Below are positions 1 through 11,823 of a DNA stretch of 64,000 bases, piece after piece. The DNA is from Thecaphora thlaspeos. Its lineage: Eukaryota; Basidiomycota; Ustilaginomycetes; Urocystidales; Glomosporiaceae. A program made the position numbers and the translations under genes. Every line of letters begins with the position of its first letter. The stretch's first letter is position 1. The notes under the pieces were generated by a model, which searched no databases, was not told the DNA's origin, and worked only from the letters and a program-made list of their open reading frames with translations. Location: NCBI GenBank assembly GCA_900291925.1, contig UWYS01000029.1, forward strand, positions 124,001-188,000, in the 5' to 3' direction.

Positions 1-1198
1 AGGCCCCAAGCACGACCATTGTCAGCGGGATGCTGCAGGCTCCGGCCGTCTCGAGCGCACCCACGACGGGCTCGAGCGAGTCGATGAACTTTTGCAGCGG
101 CCCGATCAGAGCCACGACGAGGCTGATGATGGCGGCGTAGAGCGGGGCCGTCATGAAGCTGCCGATGACCGCGAGGGGTTTGACGACGAACCTGCGGTAG
201 GTGGTTGCTGTACCGCTCGTGAAACGGCTCCAGCAGGATCGTTGCTGTCGGTTGTTTTCGGCTCCGGGTAGGGCAATGGCGCCTTCGGCAGCGATCGTCT
301 CGTCGTCGCAGTCGATGTCTTCGACCTCGTCGTCGCCTTCGGTGACCAGCTGATCGGGAGAGTTGAGGAAGCTGCGAGCCCATGCGGGTGGACCGGACCT
401 CTTCCTTTCCGGACGAGCCTCTCCCGTCGGCCTGCGCAGCGTGATATGAGGCGTGGCGACGGCCGACTCGGCGGCAGCGCCGCCGTTGCTCGCCTGACGG
501 TAGTCAACCAGGTGGCCCTCGGCAGGCTGGGGATCGTCGCGGTAAGCGTTAGGGTCGGATGCGTGGCGCTCTTGCTCGAGGGCATCTGGCTCGCTCGACG
601 AAGACTCGACGGTGCTGAGGAGCTTTACGCCGATGCTCCAGCGGAGGAACATCCCGAGGGTGCTAAAGAGGATGAGGTAGGTGAGCGACCTTCCGAGCAT
701 GCCGTCTACTGTGTCCTCTGGCTGGCCGACCTCGTCCCAGTGGAGCTGGGGGACGGTGACGACGAGCGACTGCATCAAGGCGACGGGGAGCGAGTTGGAG
801 TTTGGCGAGATTGCGACGGCGACGGCAAAGTTGCGATGGGCGGGCGAGAGGCGGGCGAGCCAGGAGAGGAGCAGTGCGCTCAAGGTCGAGACGGTCGTGA
901 CAATGACCCAGCCGAGCGGAACGATGACGAGCTCGGCCAGGCGTGCCGGGTTGAGGGTGAAGGCGACCTTTGAAAAGAGGAGGGCGGGCGTGAAGAAGGA
1001 GACGTTGAGCTTGTTGATCTTTGTCTGGGTCTTTTTGTCTATGATGCCGCGGCGGGCCAGGATGAAGCCGACAACGCTGAGGATGACGACCTCCAGGATG
1101 GACGATGCCGTGACCATTACGAGGCTCCAGACGGGGGCGCCGGATGCGCCGTGGGCCACGTAGCCGGCGGCCGGCTCTATCAGAGCATGGTGGTGCAT
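1..1198 (-). CDS. Auxin efflux carrier (AEC) family membrane transporter, 3' end outside window
   Basis: Partial gene: it starts at ATG 1198 and runs in one open frame to the left edge of the window, about 399 codons. The N-terminal half is hydrophobic and carries AEC-type segments: a transmembrane stretch followed by LARRGIIDKKTQTKINKLNV, then FFTPALLFSKVAF, then the NSNSLPVALMQSL motif. A hydrophilic acidic loop of roughly 150 residues follows, then transmembrane segments resume (PLYAAIISLVVALIGPLQKF and ACSIPLTMVVLGA). Two hydrophobic blocks split by a long loop match fungal AEC proteins such as yeast Ecm3 and YNL095C, probably ER or other endomembrane proteins. The substrate is unknown. 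The start gives MHHHALIEPAAGYV; a later Met (MVTASSILEVV) is an alternative. The C-terminal end is not visible. Confidence 0.85.
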   Translation of the reverse strand, partial: MHHHALIEPAAGYVAHGASGAPVWSLVMVTASSILEVVILSVVGFILARRGIIDKKTQTKINKLNVSFFTPALLFSKVAFTLNPARLAELVIVPLGWVIVTTVSTLSALLLSWLARLSPAHRNFAVAVAISPNSNSLPVALMQSLVVTVPQLHWDEVGQPEDTVDGMLGRSLTYLILFSTLGMFLRWSIGVKLLSTVESSSSEPDALEQERHASDPNAYRDDPQPAEGHLVDYRQASNGGAAAESAVATPHITLRRPTGEARPERKRSGPPAWARSFLNSPDQLVTEGDDEVEDIDCDDETIAAEGAIALPGAENNRQQRSCWSRFTSGTATTYRRFVVKPLAVIGSFMTAPLYAAIISLVVALIGPLQKFIDSLEPVVGALETAGACSIPLTMVVLGA

Positions 1199-3145
1199 GC
1201 TTGCGCTGGAACAAGGGGCCGAAGGAAGAGGCTCCGTGTGCGTGTGCGTGTGCGTGTGCGTGTCGAGGGTTCGGGTGACGGTCGCACCACGGTGGTGCCT
1301 CGTAAGTCAGTGCCAGAAGGTCGAAGAGGGGAGAGGGAAAGGGTGGGGAAGGCAAGAAGAGAGATCGACGGCGGCGATGGTGGTGGCGTTGTGATGAAGC
1401 GAGCGGGCGGCGACAAGTGCGGGGCAGTGTGAAAGAGGTATTATTATTCCAAGATTGTTATTCAAGCGTAGGACTGCGCAGGATGACGTGGTTGGCGTGC
1501 CTAAGTCGAGTCCAGTAGTAACTCTTGTTTGCTTTGCGTGGCGATAACTAGTCGAGGGGTCCCTTGGCCTGGGCTACTTGCAATACAAAGCTGGCCTTTT
1601 CGGCTCGCCCAAAACGAGAGATAATTGCGTCGCACCCAGCGCAGCGATACACTTGTATGCAGCAGTTCTAAATTTCAAGTGCCCTAATAATCTAACTTTC
1701 CAGAGGCAACGTATGTCCCGCCGCCCTCTCCCCTCTCGATGCTCACGTGACACGCAGGCGTTCCAGCTTTTTGTATAGATTTAATTACACATATATTAGG
1801 TCGATGTTGTACAGCACACATTGGCACGCTCAATGTCTGCGGACGCGGCACAGACGCAAGACCCATGGCGATAGCAGCTCCCCACAGACCTCGGAGACGA
1901 TGCATGCTGGTCGGAATCAGCTAGGTGTCGATTCTAGGCCGGGCGCGCTCAACGTGGGACGAGGTCGGGACGGTCGAAGTCATGAGGTGAGGAACGGGGA
2001 GGGATGGACGCGGTTCGATGGGGCCGAGCAACGAAGTACAAGTGATGACTTGTTGGACCAAGACATGCGGACGCAGGCTGGAAGAAGGGAGGGGGACATC
2101 GAGAGAGACGGAGAAAGAAACATGAGAGGACAAACCCACAAAGGAGGATGGCGAGGATGCGTATTAGGGCGATGACGAGCGCTGACGAGCGCTGACGGGA
2201 GCGCTGGGCGTTGAAGAGGGATGTCGGCCGCAACATTGTGTGGCCATGCTTCGCAGAGGAGGGGATGGTAGGAAAACATAGAGACGGCAGGCAGAGAGGC
2301 ATCGCGACGGAGGGGGCGGGGCACAGATGCGTATCGATATCGGTTCGGTCGGCCAGAAGGATCGAAAGAGGCGAGCCGAGCTGGTGGATCGGCGGCACGC
2401 GCCGCAGGCGGGCGGCCAACAAGGCTCGTGGCAGCCGTCTGGGTGACGACGAATAGACAATGGTACCTGGACGAGCACGTCGAGCAACCATGTCGTGCTT
2501 CGCCGCTTCGAGCGCCGAGCGTGATACCGGTCGGAGGCCAACCCAGAGCCGAATCCTTCTGCTGGGAGCCCTCTTTTCTGTAGCTGGAGGCAGAGGTCCA
2601 GAAGCCCTGGCCGGCCTGCCATGCAGGTCGTGCCTTGATTCGCGCCCCCCCTTTACTTGCTCGCCCTTGCGCCCGTTGAGCTCTTGAAATACTACGCCAA
2701 TCCTGATCGAAATGACCGAATGGTCTCGAGACCGCGATTGGTGTAGCTTGGTCCGGTGTGCTGTGCGTCGCCTCGTGGCATCGGTCTGCGGTGCATTCCT
2801 CGTCGATCCGGCGTTTGTCGGGCAAACTAGGCAGAGAGTCTCCCCGGCCAGTGGTGACGCAGCCTCTCTTCTGTCGTGCCATTCCACTACCGAGCTCCAC
2901 AAAGAGGCCAGGTCACGACGCCTGTATGTACAGTTGGCCTCTCTCTACCCTTATCTCTCTCCCCACCCCTCACTCGCGCAAATTTTGGCACCGCGAGCGT
3001 ACGACCGAGGCCGGTACAAGTTGGCCGCAGACTGCCCGCCGTCCGTGCTCTGTGTCATGCTGCTGCCGCCGCCAACTTACCTCTGAGCTCCAGGACTCCT
3101 ACGACCTTCCCTGTCGACGCATGTTCGCGCGGGCTGAGAAAGGTA
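1199..3145. other. Intergenic region with no supported gene
   Basis: About 1.95 kb between the transporter start and the PP1 stop. It holds the transporter's upstream region, including a short GTGTGC tandem near 1235-1262, and the 3' flank of PP1. Long overlapping open frames exist on both strands between 1.9 and 3.0 kb, but they are arginine/serine/proline rich, overlap one another and show no domain. I see no convincing coding signal or RNA gene. Confidence 0.5.
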
Positions 3146-4172
3146 TCACTTGTTGTCACCCTTCTTCTTCTGCTTGCGCGGAGGTGTGACTGGGCGGCCC
3201 ATGTTGATGCCGCCGTAGGCGTATTTCTGTTTCTTCTCCGCCGGCTTGAGGATCTGGAACGAGCAGAGAAGCGTCTCGTCGACGCTCATCATTGCTCCGG
3301 CGTTGTCGAACTCGCCGCAGTAATTTGGCGCCGAGAAGAGCGTCACCAGCTGACGTTTCGCGAAGAACTCGTAGCCGTCCTCGACCACCTGGTGCGCGCG
3401 GCAAATGAGGTCCATGTCGTGCTTCTGGAGGAAGCGTGATACTACGTCTGGCCCAAAGGTGAACGAGACGCCACGATCGTTCTCCGACCAGCCCGAGATG
3501 TCCTTGTCGGGATCTGACCACAGAAGGTCGCAGAGGAGGCCAGTGTCGGGGACATCGGTAGGTCGCATCACCCTGCGAATCTGCTCCATGCTCTGCAGGT
3601 CGGGCGAGAGGCCACCGTGCATGGTGAAGATCTTCTCATCAATAATCGCCGCGATCGGGAGGCAATTAAAGCAGTCGGTGAACGTCTTCCACAGCTTGAT
3701 GTTAAACCTCCGCTTGCCTGCAGGCGGGAAGGCGGGAAGGAGAAGGACGACAAAAGTGACGGGCAGAAAAGGAGAAACGGACGGAAGGGGAGAAGGGTGA
3801 TGACATTCAGCAACCGCGGTGAGGGGAGAAAAAGGTCTGAAACGATGGCGACACCTGTCCCGAGCGGATGCAGAAAGCCGTCACAAACGACGACAACCAC
3901 CCATCGGCTACTCACATTCGTCATAGAAGCCGTAGATACGGTTGATAGAGGCGCACTCGTGGTTGCCGCGGAGGATGAAGAAGTTCTCCGGGTACTTGAT
4001 CTTGTACGCCAGCAGCAGACAGATCGTCTCGAGCGACTGCTTGCCGCGGTCCACGTAGTCGCCGAGGAAAAGATAGTTGGCCTCCGGCGGGAAGCCGCCG
4101 TATTCGAAAAGTCGCAGCAGGTCGTAATACTGGCCGTGAATGTCGCCTGACGAGCACGGAGTGGCGAGGAGC

Positions 4173-4228
<56 letters not shown>

Positions 4229-4687
4229 CGAGCAAGCGAACGAGCGATTCGATAGCGCGGAAGCGCGGGTTGTCAGTTGGCCTGAGTAATTCGACATTAA
4301 CAACAAGGGAGAGGGGATGCTCTCTCTGCGGGCCAACCAGGACCGGGAAGGAAACCTACCGCAGATCTTGATCGGGGCTTCGAGTTCTAGCAAGATGGGC
4401 TGATTGATGAAGATGTCGCGCGCCTTCAAGCAAAGGTACTTGATCTCGTACTCCTCGAGATGCACGGGCTTGCCGGGCCGTGATCCTCGGACTGTGTCCC
4501 ATCACGGGGAGAAGAGGTAAAGAGCAGGAAGGCAAGGAGGCGATGGGGTCAACTGAGGTCCTGGTCGCCCGGGAGAAGCGACCAATGCAAGAGAAACAGC
4601 ACCGCGTCGAGAACGGGTGGGCTCACCTTCGAGGAGTCGGTCGATGACATTGTCGAGATCGACATCGGGTGTTTGGTTGTCAGCCAT
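3146..4687 (-). CDS. Serine/threonine protein phosphatase PP1 catalytic subunit
   Basis: Four exons, read on the minus strand: 4687-4627, 4491-4360, 4146-3916 and 3717-3146, giving 331 aa, the usual PP1c length. Metal-binding phosphoesterase motifs are intact: GDIHGQ (65-70), GDYVDRG (93-99) and GNHE (125-128). The C-terminal half has the [11 protein letters not shown] loop (beta12-beta13) that contacts toxins and inhibitors. The tail carries TPPR, the conserved CDK-type phosphorylation site. The protein is orthologous in kind to yeast Glc7 and fission yeast Dis2, acting with many regulatory subunits in mitosis, glycogen and RNA metabolism. The first intron splits a Val codon so that exon 1 ends at LLE and exon 2 resumes VRGSRPGK, exactly as in PP1 proteins. 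The second intron contains a long GA/CT run. I am confident of all junctions. Confidence 0.96.
4177..4225. repeat. (AG)n microsatellite in PP1 intron 2
   Basis: About 24 uninterrupted AG units on the plus strand (CT on the sense strand), inside the intron between PP1 exons 2 and 3, where it lengthens the pyrimidine-rich stretch before the acceptor. Confidence 0.95.
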
Positions 4688-6561
4688 CCTGTGCTAAAGG
4701 GAGCGGCTACCTGGGCGTCACTGGAAAGAAGTGGGGCGAGGAAGAAGGAGCGATAAGCAAGGCGAACGCCGTGGTCAGCCTCGTGTACTTCGTCCGCATG
4801 ACGGGACGCCGTGGGCGTAGGCGAAGAATGCCTCGAGGCGCTACGCGACGACGTGCTAGGCGGGCGCCGCAGAACAGATGCACACCACAGCGGGGCGTGG
4901 CACTAGCTTGCGTGTGTGGGCGCGGTGCGGGGCCCAGCGTGTCGACCGGCAGTCCCGTGGATGATAACGCTCCAGTGTCTGCGTTGTTGCGCGTTGTCTC
5001 AAGTGATCCGCTGCAGCCTGCCCCTCTTGCTTCCCAGGAGCCTCAGATGTATAGGCAAGCTATTACTTTGGCTTGCCCTTGGTCATCGTTGGGCGGCCAC
5101 GGGGCTTAGCCCAAAGGCGGCTCTGAGTGCGGCTACAGAAAGGAGGCGCAGGACGCTGCTACGACGAGCCAGACCGTAGCGATGCCTGATGGAAAAGCAC
5201 TGCTGCCCTCTGAAACGGGCCGTTTCTGGCCGGAAGCCCTCGAGTTGCGTGGGGACTGTATCGCTAGCTCTGCGCAAGCAGAGGGAGTAGACACTTACGA
5301 TGAGGACCAAAGTTCAGGCCCGTTGTGATGCAGAGGGGGGAGGAGGCGGTGTATGCGGCCTGGCGCGAAGCGTCTGGTTGTGCTGGCGGACCGTAGGATG
5401 AGCGGGGCGTCAAAGTCGAGCGCAGATTGTCACTAGGGGCTGGCGACGGGAGTGTCGCTAGGCGTACAAACAAACGATCGGTGCAGAGCTGGAGCGAGAA
5501 GAGGCCCCAAGGATGCGTGTGAGATTGGAGAAAGGCCGGAGTAGGGGAGATTTGGCGAAGTAAAGCGACGAACAACGGAGAGAGAAGTAATAGCAGAGAA
5601 GAGGTGTCGGGAAGCTGCTAGCTGGAAAGTGTGTGCGAGCTCGGTTGTCGCTGTTTGCCGGAAAGATCCGACGGTGGAGGGCGCAAGCGACGACGGTCAA
5701 GAGACGTCGTTGGGCAGAACTATAGGACCACTGCGGGTGCGAGAGCAGATGTCGGACAAGGGTGGGTGGGGGCGCCTTGTCTTTGATCCGGGCTGGACCG
5801 GGAAGGTGGCGAGGCAAGGGCGAAGGCGGTGTTTCGAGGAGGAGAGGAAGAGGAGGTGGTGGAGGCAACTACCACCGACGAGGAAGGATGGGAGCTGGGG
5901 ATGTGCGAGTGGATGGGTTTGGAGATGATCCGGTGATGGTGATGGTGATGGTGATGGTGATGATGATGGTGGCGACGCCTGCGCCCTGCCCGCGCCTGGC
6001 GACGGTCCTTGTGGCCTGACCTGCCTCTGCGCCCGGCGAGTGAGAAAAATGCGACGGGGGTTCGCAGCAGGCAGGGCAGGGCAGGGCAGGGCAGGGCCAG
6101 AGGGTAAAGGGGCCTGGAGGGGACACGCAAATTTCGAGAGGCCCAAAAGCCCTCGGCGGCGGAGGGTGCGCAGCCAAAAAGAGGCCAGCAAGGGCGGGCG
6201 AGCCCTGCCTTCCACCCGGACCAGCGGCGCGCCCGAGATTGATTGGCCCGAGAGCGACACGGGCGCGCCGGTCAGCGGCGCTCGCTCGCTCGCCGGGGCT
6301 TTTGTATTCCAGGTTAAATCATGCAATTGAAACCCCTTTCTTTGTGTTCTGGCCAGAGGCAAAGGAGCAACGCGAGATTGTAAATGCTACAAGCATCCGA
6401 CAGCTGCCGACTACAGTATACTGTACTGCTGTGCCAAGGGGGGCTAGCCGTGTCGCTGGAGCTCAGCTAAAGCTTCACGCAGTCGGTCCGATCGTTCTGC
6501 GGAGATCATCACAGACGTATCTAAGTTTATATTTGCATCCTCCTTCTGGTGCTATGGATAC
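4688..6561. other. Intergenic region upstream of PP1
   Basis: 1.87 kb with no convincing gene. It contains the PP1 promoter side, a GTGATG tandem at about 5932-5965, a GGCAG/CAGGG tandem at about 6068-6097, and the 14-bp perfect palindrome TACAGTATACTGTA at 6412-6425. Open frames here are low-complexity (His or Ser-Pro runs created by the tandems). Confidence 0.5.
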
Positions 6562-6668
6562 GTGTCTGTCGTATAACGGTTATTATTCCTGCCTTCCATC
6601 CGTCGATGGTGCCGGATAGCCTGGCATCTCGCAAGCAGGAGACAGGGGTTCGACTCCCCTTGGACGCA
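6562..6668 (+). tRNA. tRNA-Gly (anticodon UCC) with a 35-nt intron
   Basis: The acceptor stem GTGTCTG (6562-6568) pairs over seven positions with TGGACGC (6661-6667), including three G-U pairs; the discriminator is A6668. The D region is GTATAACGGTTA. The anticodon stem is CCTGC (6588-6592) with GCAGG (6635-6639). The T arm is AGGGG-TTCGACT-CCCCT (6644-6660). Placing the intron at the canonical 37/38 site removes 6599-6633 and leaves the loop C-U-UCC-A-A, so the anticodon is UCC. Pol III T runs follow at 6669-6673 and about 6679. The body resembles a tRNA-Glu, but a Glu anticodon would need a non-canonical intron position. Confidence 0.82.
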
Positions 6669-6982
6669 TTTTTCGCTCTTTTTTTTTCCTGGACGATCTT
6701 CGATCTTCCTCTCGTCGCTGGTTTCAGGCCTATCCCATCGACTTGTGCAGGGTCGCACTCACTACATTGCACGGTCTGGAACAACATGGTGCATGGAAGC
6801 TCGCGGTCGTACATCCGTTCTTCGCACTACAGTATCTTTCTGTTCCAAACGTCGCGACTGAGGCGTTCAAATTGGACGAAGGAGTCAAGACAGGATCGGC
6901 CAAGGTCCGCCAACAGGTAGATGCGTGACTGCATCTTAGGCCGCCCATTCCTTCCACGCCGCGCTCCATTCAGGCGCGCCGC
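6669..6982. other. tRNA terminator and 3' flank of the kinase gene
   Basis: Holds the T-rich Pol III termination region just after the tRNA, then the presumed 3' UTR of the minus-strand kinase, with one TACAGTA at 6828-6834. No gene seen. Confidence 0.5.
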
Positions 6983-9900
6983 TCAGGTCTCGCTGGCATC
7001 GGCCTTTCGACTTTGGACCGACGCGGCTGCTTGACCCGCCACGTTCGGGCCTAGGCCCCTTCCCTGGCCCGCAAGGTTCGACCGACGATAGGTGTCCTCC
7101 TCCGAGGAGGCTGAGGCGCCGCCCACCCTGCCCCAACCAGGCGCCTGCGTTTTGACGTTCTGCTGCCACCTCGAGATGAGGCTGCTGACGCCGCTGAAGC
7201 CGTCGGTCGTTTCGCCCCGCGATGCGCCCTCGGATCCCTCCTCGACATGGTCCGACGAGTCGGCGTTGGCAGGACCACGCAGCCCGGACGACCGCACGAG
7301 TCCCGTCTTTGAAATCTCGGCCGCCGCCGCCGCTTCCCTCTCCCACGGCTTTAGACCCCCCGCAGACTTTGAAGGGCCGCCATCGCTAGTGCTAGCGCCG
7401 CCCGATCGCCCCAACGAACTGTTTACCGGCCGTACCGCGGTCGGCTTGGGCATGATGATCCTGGGCGGATTGTCGCAAGTAAGGCGTGGAGCAACGCCGA
7501 CCGCGGCCTCTTTTGCCGATCCGAGGCCCGGGCCGGCGCTCGACGATGGGGATCGGGCGTCGCCTCGATCGCCAACGAGCGACTGCTGCCTTTGGCGTAC
7601 GAAGCCGGGCTTGACGGTCGGCTGCGCAGACTTCCAGCTCGATGTGTCGACCGCGCTTGCCCGCGAAGGGGCGAAGCTGCCATTGCCGAGCTTCGCCGCC
7701 GTCCCGTTCACCACCACGCCGTTGCTTTGTGCACTTGCCGCAGCGCCGCCTTGCGAGCCCTCCTCGCCCGCTCTAGCGCCGTCGAGGAGCCGCTTCGACT
7801 CAGAGGCGCGAATCCGCTGAGCGATGGCAATGAACGCGGGACCATCGTCATGCTGGCGAACGGCGTCCGGCCCACCACTAGCAGCCTCGTCCCGGAGGAT
7901 CATCGTTGTGGTAGGCTGATGGTCCAACGGGTCGGCCTTGTGCGGCGAGGTGGCCGCGTCGGCGTAGCGCTTAGCGGATCCGGCGACGTCCGCCTGCAGC
8001 CTAGGCAGGCTCTTGAGATCCCTGCTGGCGCCGCCGACAATCTCGTGCTGCATCGCAGTGCTGGCGACCCCCTCGGGCTCTTCATCCATCAGGTTGTACG
8101 GCCACCTCTGCTGGCTCGTTGGTCCGTTCGAAGCGCCGGCAGCGTCAGCCCGAGGTGGCGACCGATCGCGATCGTCGTCGTTGTCGGCCTCGCTCAGGTC
8201 GACGAGGTTGCCGGTGTCGGTGCGACGATGCGCAGATGCCGCCTGAAGCTGGGGCTGCGGCAGAACCTTCATCTCGTCCTCTTCCTCGTCCCACGCGGGA
8301 GCCTGGACGCGCGAGGGTAGCGGATGCGGCGTGGTACGGATGCCCTCGGCACTGGCGACGCGCTCCTTTTCCGGCGAGGACGACCGAGGGATCGCTTCGG
8401 GGCCCCTCATCAGCTCCTCGAGCTTCTTTTCAGCCGCACGAGCGGCGTCATCAAGCTTTTCGTTGGCCGCCAGCTCGGATCTGGTCGGCGATGCGACCGA
8501 CGCGAGCGATGACTGGCGCGAAGGCTGCGGCATAGGCGAGACAAGGTCGCCGCCAAGCCTCTCGGTGTCGAGCTTTTCGAGGGCCTGGTGATCGCCATGA
8601 TCGTCCTGTGCGCCTGCCAGCCAGGAAGGGGCCTTGGAGCGGCCCGGCTGGGCACGTGCTGTCTGGACGCTACTATGGGCGCTACCACTGCCTGGTCTCG
8701 ATGCCTTTGCTGCGGCTGCTGCCTCGTTCATTTTACCTGCCGCAGAGGAGACGGACCAGGGCCGATCGGTGCGAGTGCTGGGGCCGGTTGGCGGACCCGT
8801 CGGACGTCGGGCGTCGGGATCCTCTGGTTCCTCGGCCTCGTCGTCGCTCGACACGACCTCCCGCGCCGCGCTGCCGCCGCCGCGCGACTCGCCGTTGGCG
8901 GCGGACCCGTATCTCGCAGCCGAGCGGTGTGCCGCGTCCTGCTGGTGCTGCTGCTGCGCTGCAGCCGCCGCCTCGCTACCCTTTGCACCATCGCCGTCGC
9001 CGTGAGGGATAACGTCGGCCCGGTCGCTGTGAGTGGACGCTGCGCGGTAAGTGGTCCTTGTCTCAGCGTCATCGTCGGAACCGTCCCCAGTCAGCCAGTC
9101 CCTGGCCTTCTCGATGTCGCCCTTGCTCGGCGACGATGGAGCTGCAGCTTGAGGCGAAAGTCCGGAGCGCCTGTATGAAGGCTGGGACGCACGTATCTTC
9201 TGCTCGCATGCAGCGTGATTGCCCGCTGCTGGTATCGAGGACAGATTCGAAGCTTTGAAGCCCGGAGGCTTGGTCGGTGTAGGGCTGGCGACGGGCGCCA
9301 TAGAAATATCGCCCGTGACCGCAACCGCCGACGTAGGAGGCTGCCAGCGCCTGTGTATGCTCCCGGTGGCGGTGGCCGCGGCCGCGGCCGCGGGCGTGAG
9401 CGTGCTAGCGGAAGACTGCTGCAGCTGCCCCGTAAAGAGACTCTGGGGCGTGTCGACAGTGTTGGCAAGGTTGATCCTGCTGGCCAGCGCGCCGACGCTA
9501 GCTCTGCTCGAGAGGCCAGGGATCTGGAAGGACGATGCCTTATGAGGCGCCGCACTTACCGTCGAGGCCGGGGGCGAGGCGATGGGTGAACGGCTTGCGT
9601 ACCTCGCGTCGAGCTCCTCGACGCTCGGGAAGCGTCCGGCGGCGCCATCGTCGTTATTGAAGCGCGACTTCATCCGCTTGGCCTGCGTCGAGCCGATGCC
9701 AGCACCATTTTGTCCCAGCGCCGGAGAGGGAGCGGGGCTGTTGGTGGCGCTGAACCCGGGCAGCGCAGGGCTATGGCGGAGCGGCGAGGGCGAGGGCGCC
9801 AAGCTCCCGGCGATGGGACCTGGCGAGACGCCTTTGAAGGGCCGCGAAAGGTTGGGTGCCGGCGAGCCGCCGGATTCGCGTGGCCTCGGCGGCAGGCTAG

Positions 9901-11823
9901 CGGGCGGGGCTGGCGTGTTGGACATGCTGAAGGAGGGCGCCGGGGTCGGCGTGCCGCTCAACGGCGGTGACCGTGAGGCGGCAGCGACGGAGGGTACCGT
10001 GGAAGCCGAGGGGGAGTCAGAGCTGGAAGGACTGAACGTATCGTCGAATCCGTTGGCGCTTGGTGCGCTTCGAGCCTGGCTCGGGGAGGCGCGCTGGTCC
10101 ACGGCCGATGCTGCCGCTCGAAGCCCTTCTCTCGCAGAACGCTCTGGTCCCCGGCCCGGCGAGCTCGACGTGACAGCGTCGAGCATCGTCGATGACGACG
10201 ACGACGACGGAGGCTCCACGGCCGCACCCTGCTTCGTCGGCCTTCCCCTGCGCATGGGCGTGATCTTCTCAGTCTGCTTGGCCAGCTGCCGCGCTTCAGC
10301 ATCTTCCCGCTCCCTCTGCGCAGGGCCGATGCTGATTAGGTCGGCCTCGCCCGACCTTGGCGAGGCCGTCTCATGTCCGCGAATTTGACCCGAAGCCAGC
10401 TTAACGACGTCGATGCCGTCCGAGGAGCGACCGGCACCGCCAGCCCCAGAGACGGCGGGCAGCGGCTCCACGATCTTGCCCGACAGCGCCAGCTGGGCGT
10501 AGTGAACGGCGGTCGAGGGCGGCCTAGTGCCGAGGATCCTGTGGACGTTGATGATGACCTGGTCAATCGTGGGGCGCTGCATGCTCTGCTCGACCAGCAG
10601 CGAGCCGATAAGCTCCTTTAACTTCTGCGAGTAGACGGGCTGTGGCGGGAAACGGTACTGGACGTTCAGAATCGCCAGGGGCCCGCCGCCGTTCTCTTCG
10701 AAGGGAGTGGTATAGTAGCAGAGCTTGTAGAGAAAGACGCCAAGAGCCCAGATGTCAGCCTTTTCGTCGATGACCCTGCGCTGATAGACGTCAACCATCT
10801 CGGGAGCCCGATACTGGAGTGTGGTGTGCTTGTTGAGGTCGGCCTCGACGCGCTTCACCTCGTCCATGCTCTTGGGCGCCCGTCGGCTGAGGACGGGGGC
10901 GGCCGAGCCAAAGTCGCACAGTTTAAATGTGGCCTTTAGGTTGGACGAGGCGGAGCGCGAGCCTGGAATGGCGTCCGGCCCTATGGATGGCGACATGAGG
11001 ATGTTTTCTACCTTGAGGTCGCGGTGCATCAGCGGTGGATCCTGGTGGTGCATGACGGCGACGCCGGCGCACACGTCACCAAAGATCTTGAGCACCTCGT
11101 CTTCGCGGAGGCGGTCGCGGAGCCTGGCGTTCATGAGGTCGATGATACCCCCTCTCGAGCAGAACTCCATTAGGATGAAAATCTCGTAGCCGCCGCCTTG
11201 GAGCGCGGTCGCAGAAGCCTCGATAAAGTGGACAATGTTGGCTTGGTTGCGGAGCAGTTTCTGCATCACGGATGGGGAAGAAGCCGAGACGCGCAAGAGG
11301 CAAGACATGATGCCGATCGCGGGACGACAGAGGGGCAGTTGTGGGGCAAGCGGGCGTCAGTTTACGGTCCCTCTGCTTGATTACCGGCTGGATAGGAAAG
11401 CGTGTTTTGGCGACTTACGTGTACTTCGACCTCTCTCCGGACGTCGGCGAGCGCCTCCTTGTCCGGTACAGCCATGCGCTTGAGCACGTGAGTCGTCTCG
11501 CCGCGGGTGCTCTGGGCGCTGGCGGCGGCAGATGCGCCTACAGTCCCCGTGATCGACGATGGCATGGGGATGGGCTGGGCGGTTGTGACGAGGTAGACGT
11601 GGGCGAAGCCGCCTTCGCTGAGGTAGCGCTTGACGGTGACGGTGATGGCGCCCACCTTTACCTTTGTGCCGGGTGCGAGTGTGCCCTTGTAAGGGGCCTG
11701 AGGTGGCTGAAACGGCATCTGTCCGCCTTGAGAATACGGCTGAGCTGGGCGGGGAACGTACGGCTGCTGCTGCTGTTGCATCTGGAGCTGCCGCTGCTGT
11801 TCAAGGCCAGCATTCTGATTCAT
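6983..11823 (-). CDS. NAK/Ark-family serine/threonine kinase with long disordered tail
   Basis: Two exons on the minus strand, 11823-11419 and 11260-6983, giving 1560 aa; the 158-nt intron has GTAAGT...GCAG and joins EVEVH to KLLRNQANIV. The kinase domain covers about residues 60-400: glycine-rich SEGGFAHVY (69-77), catalytic-fold lysine K115 (HVLKRM), HRDLKVEN from H214 to N221, DFG at 251-253 and APE at 287-289. The GGFAHVYLV loop and HRDLKVENILM are typical of the Ark1/Prk1/Akl1 and AAK1/GAK group, which phosphorylates endocytic adaptors and actin-patch proteins. The roughly 1150-residue tail is Ser/Pro/Ala/Gln rich, with no domain I can name, as in fungal Ark kinases. A Gln-rich N-terminus precedes the domain. 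The family is certain; the exact paralogue is not. Confidence 0.93.

Noticed and set aside
1949..2902. Two overlapping minus-strand frames of over 300 codons, one with a possible membrane segment (ALVIALIRILAILLCGFVLS)
   Set aside because: Both frames are equally open, arginine/serine/proline rich, and no splice or domain support was found; a small membrane protein cannot be excluded but is unsupported.
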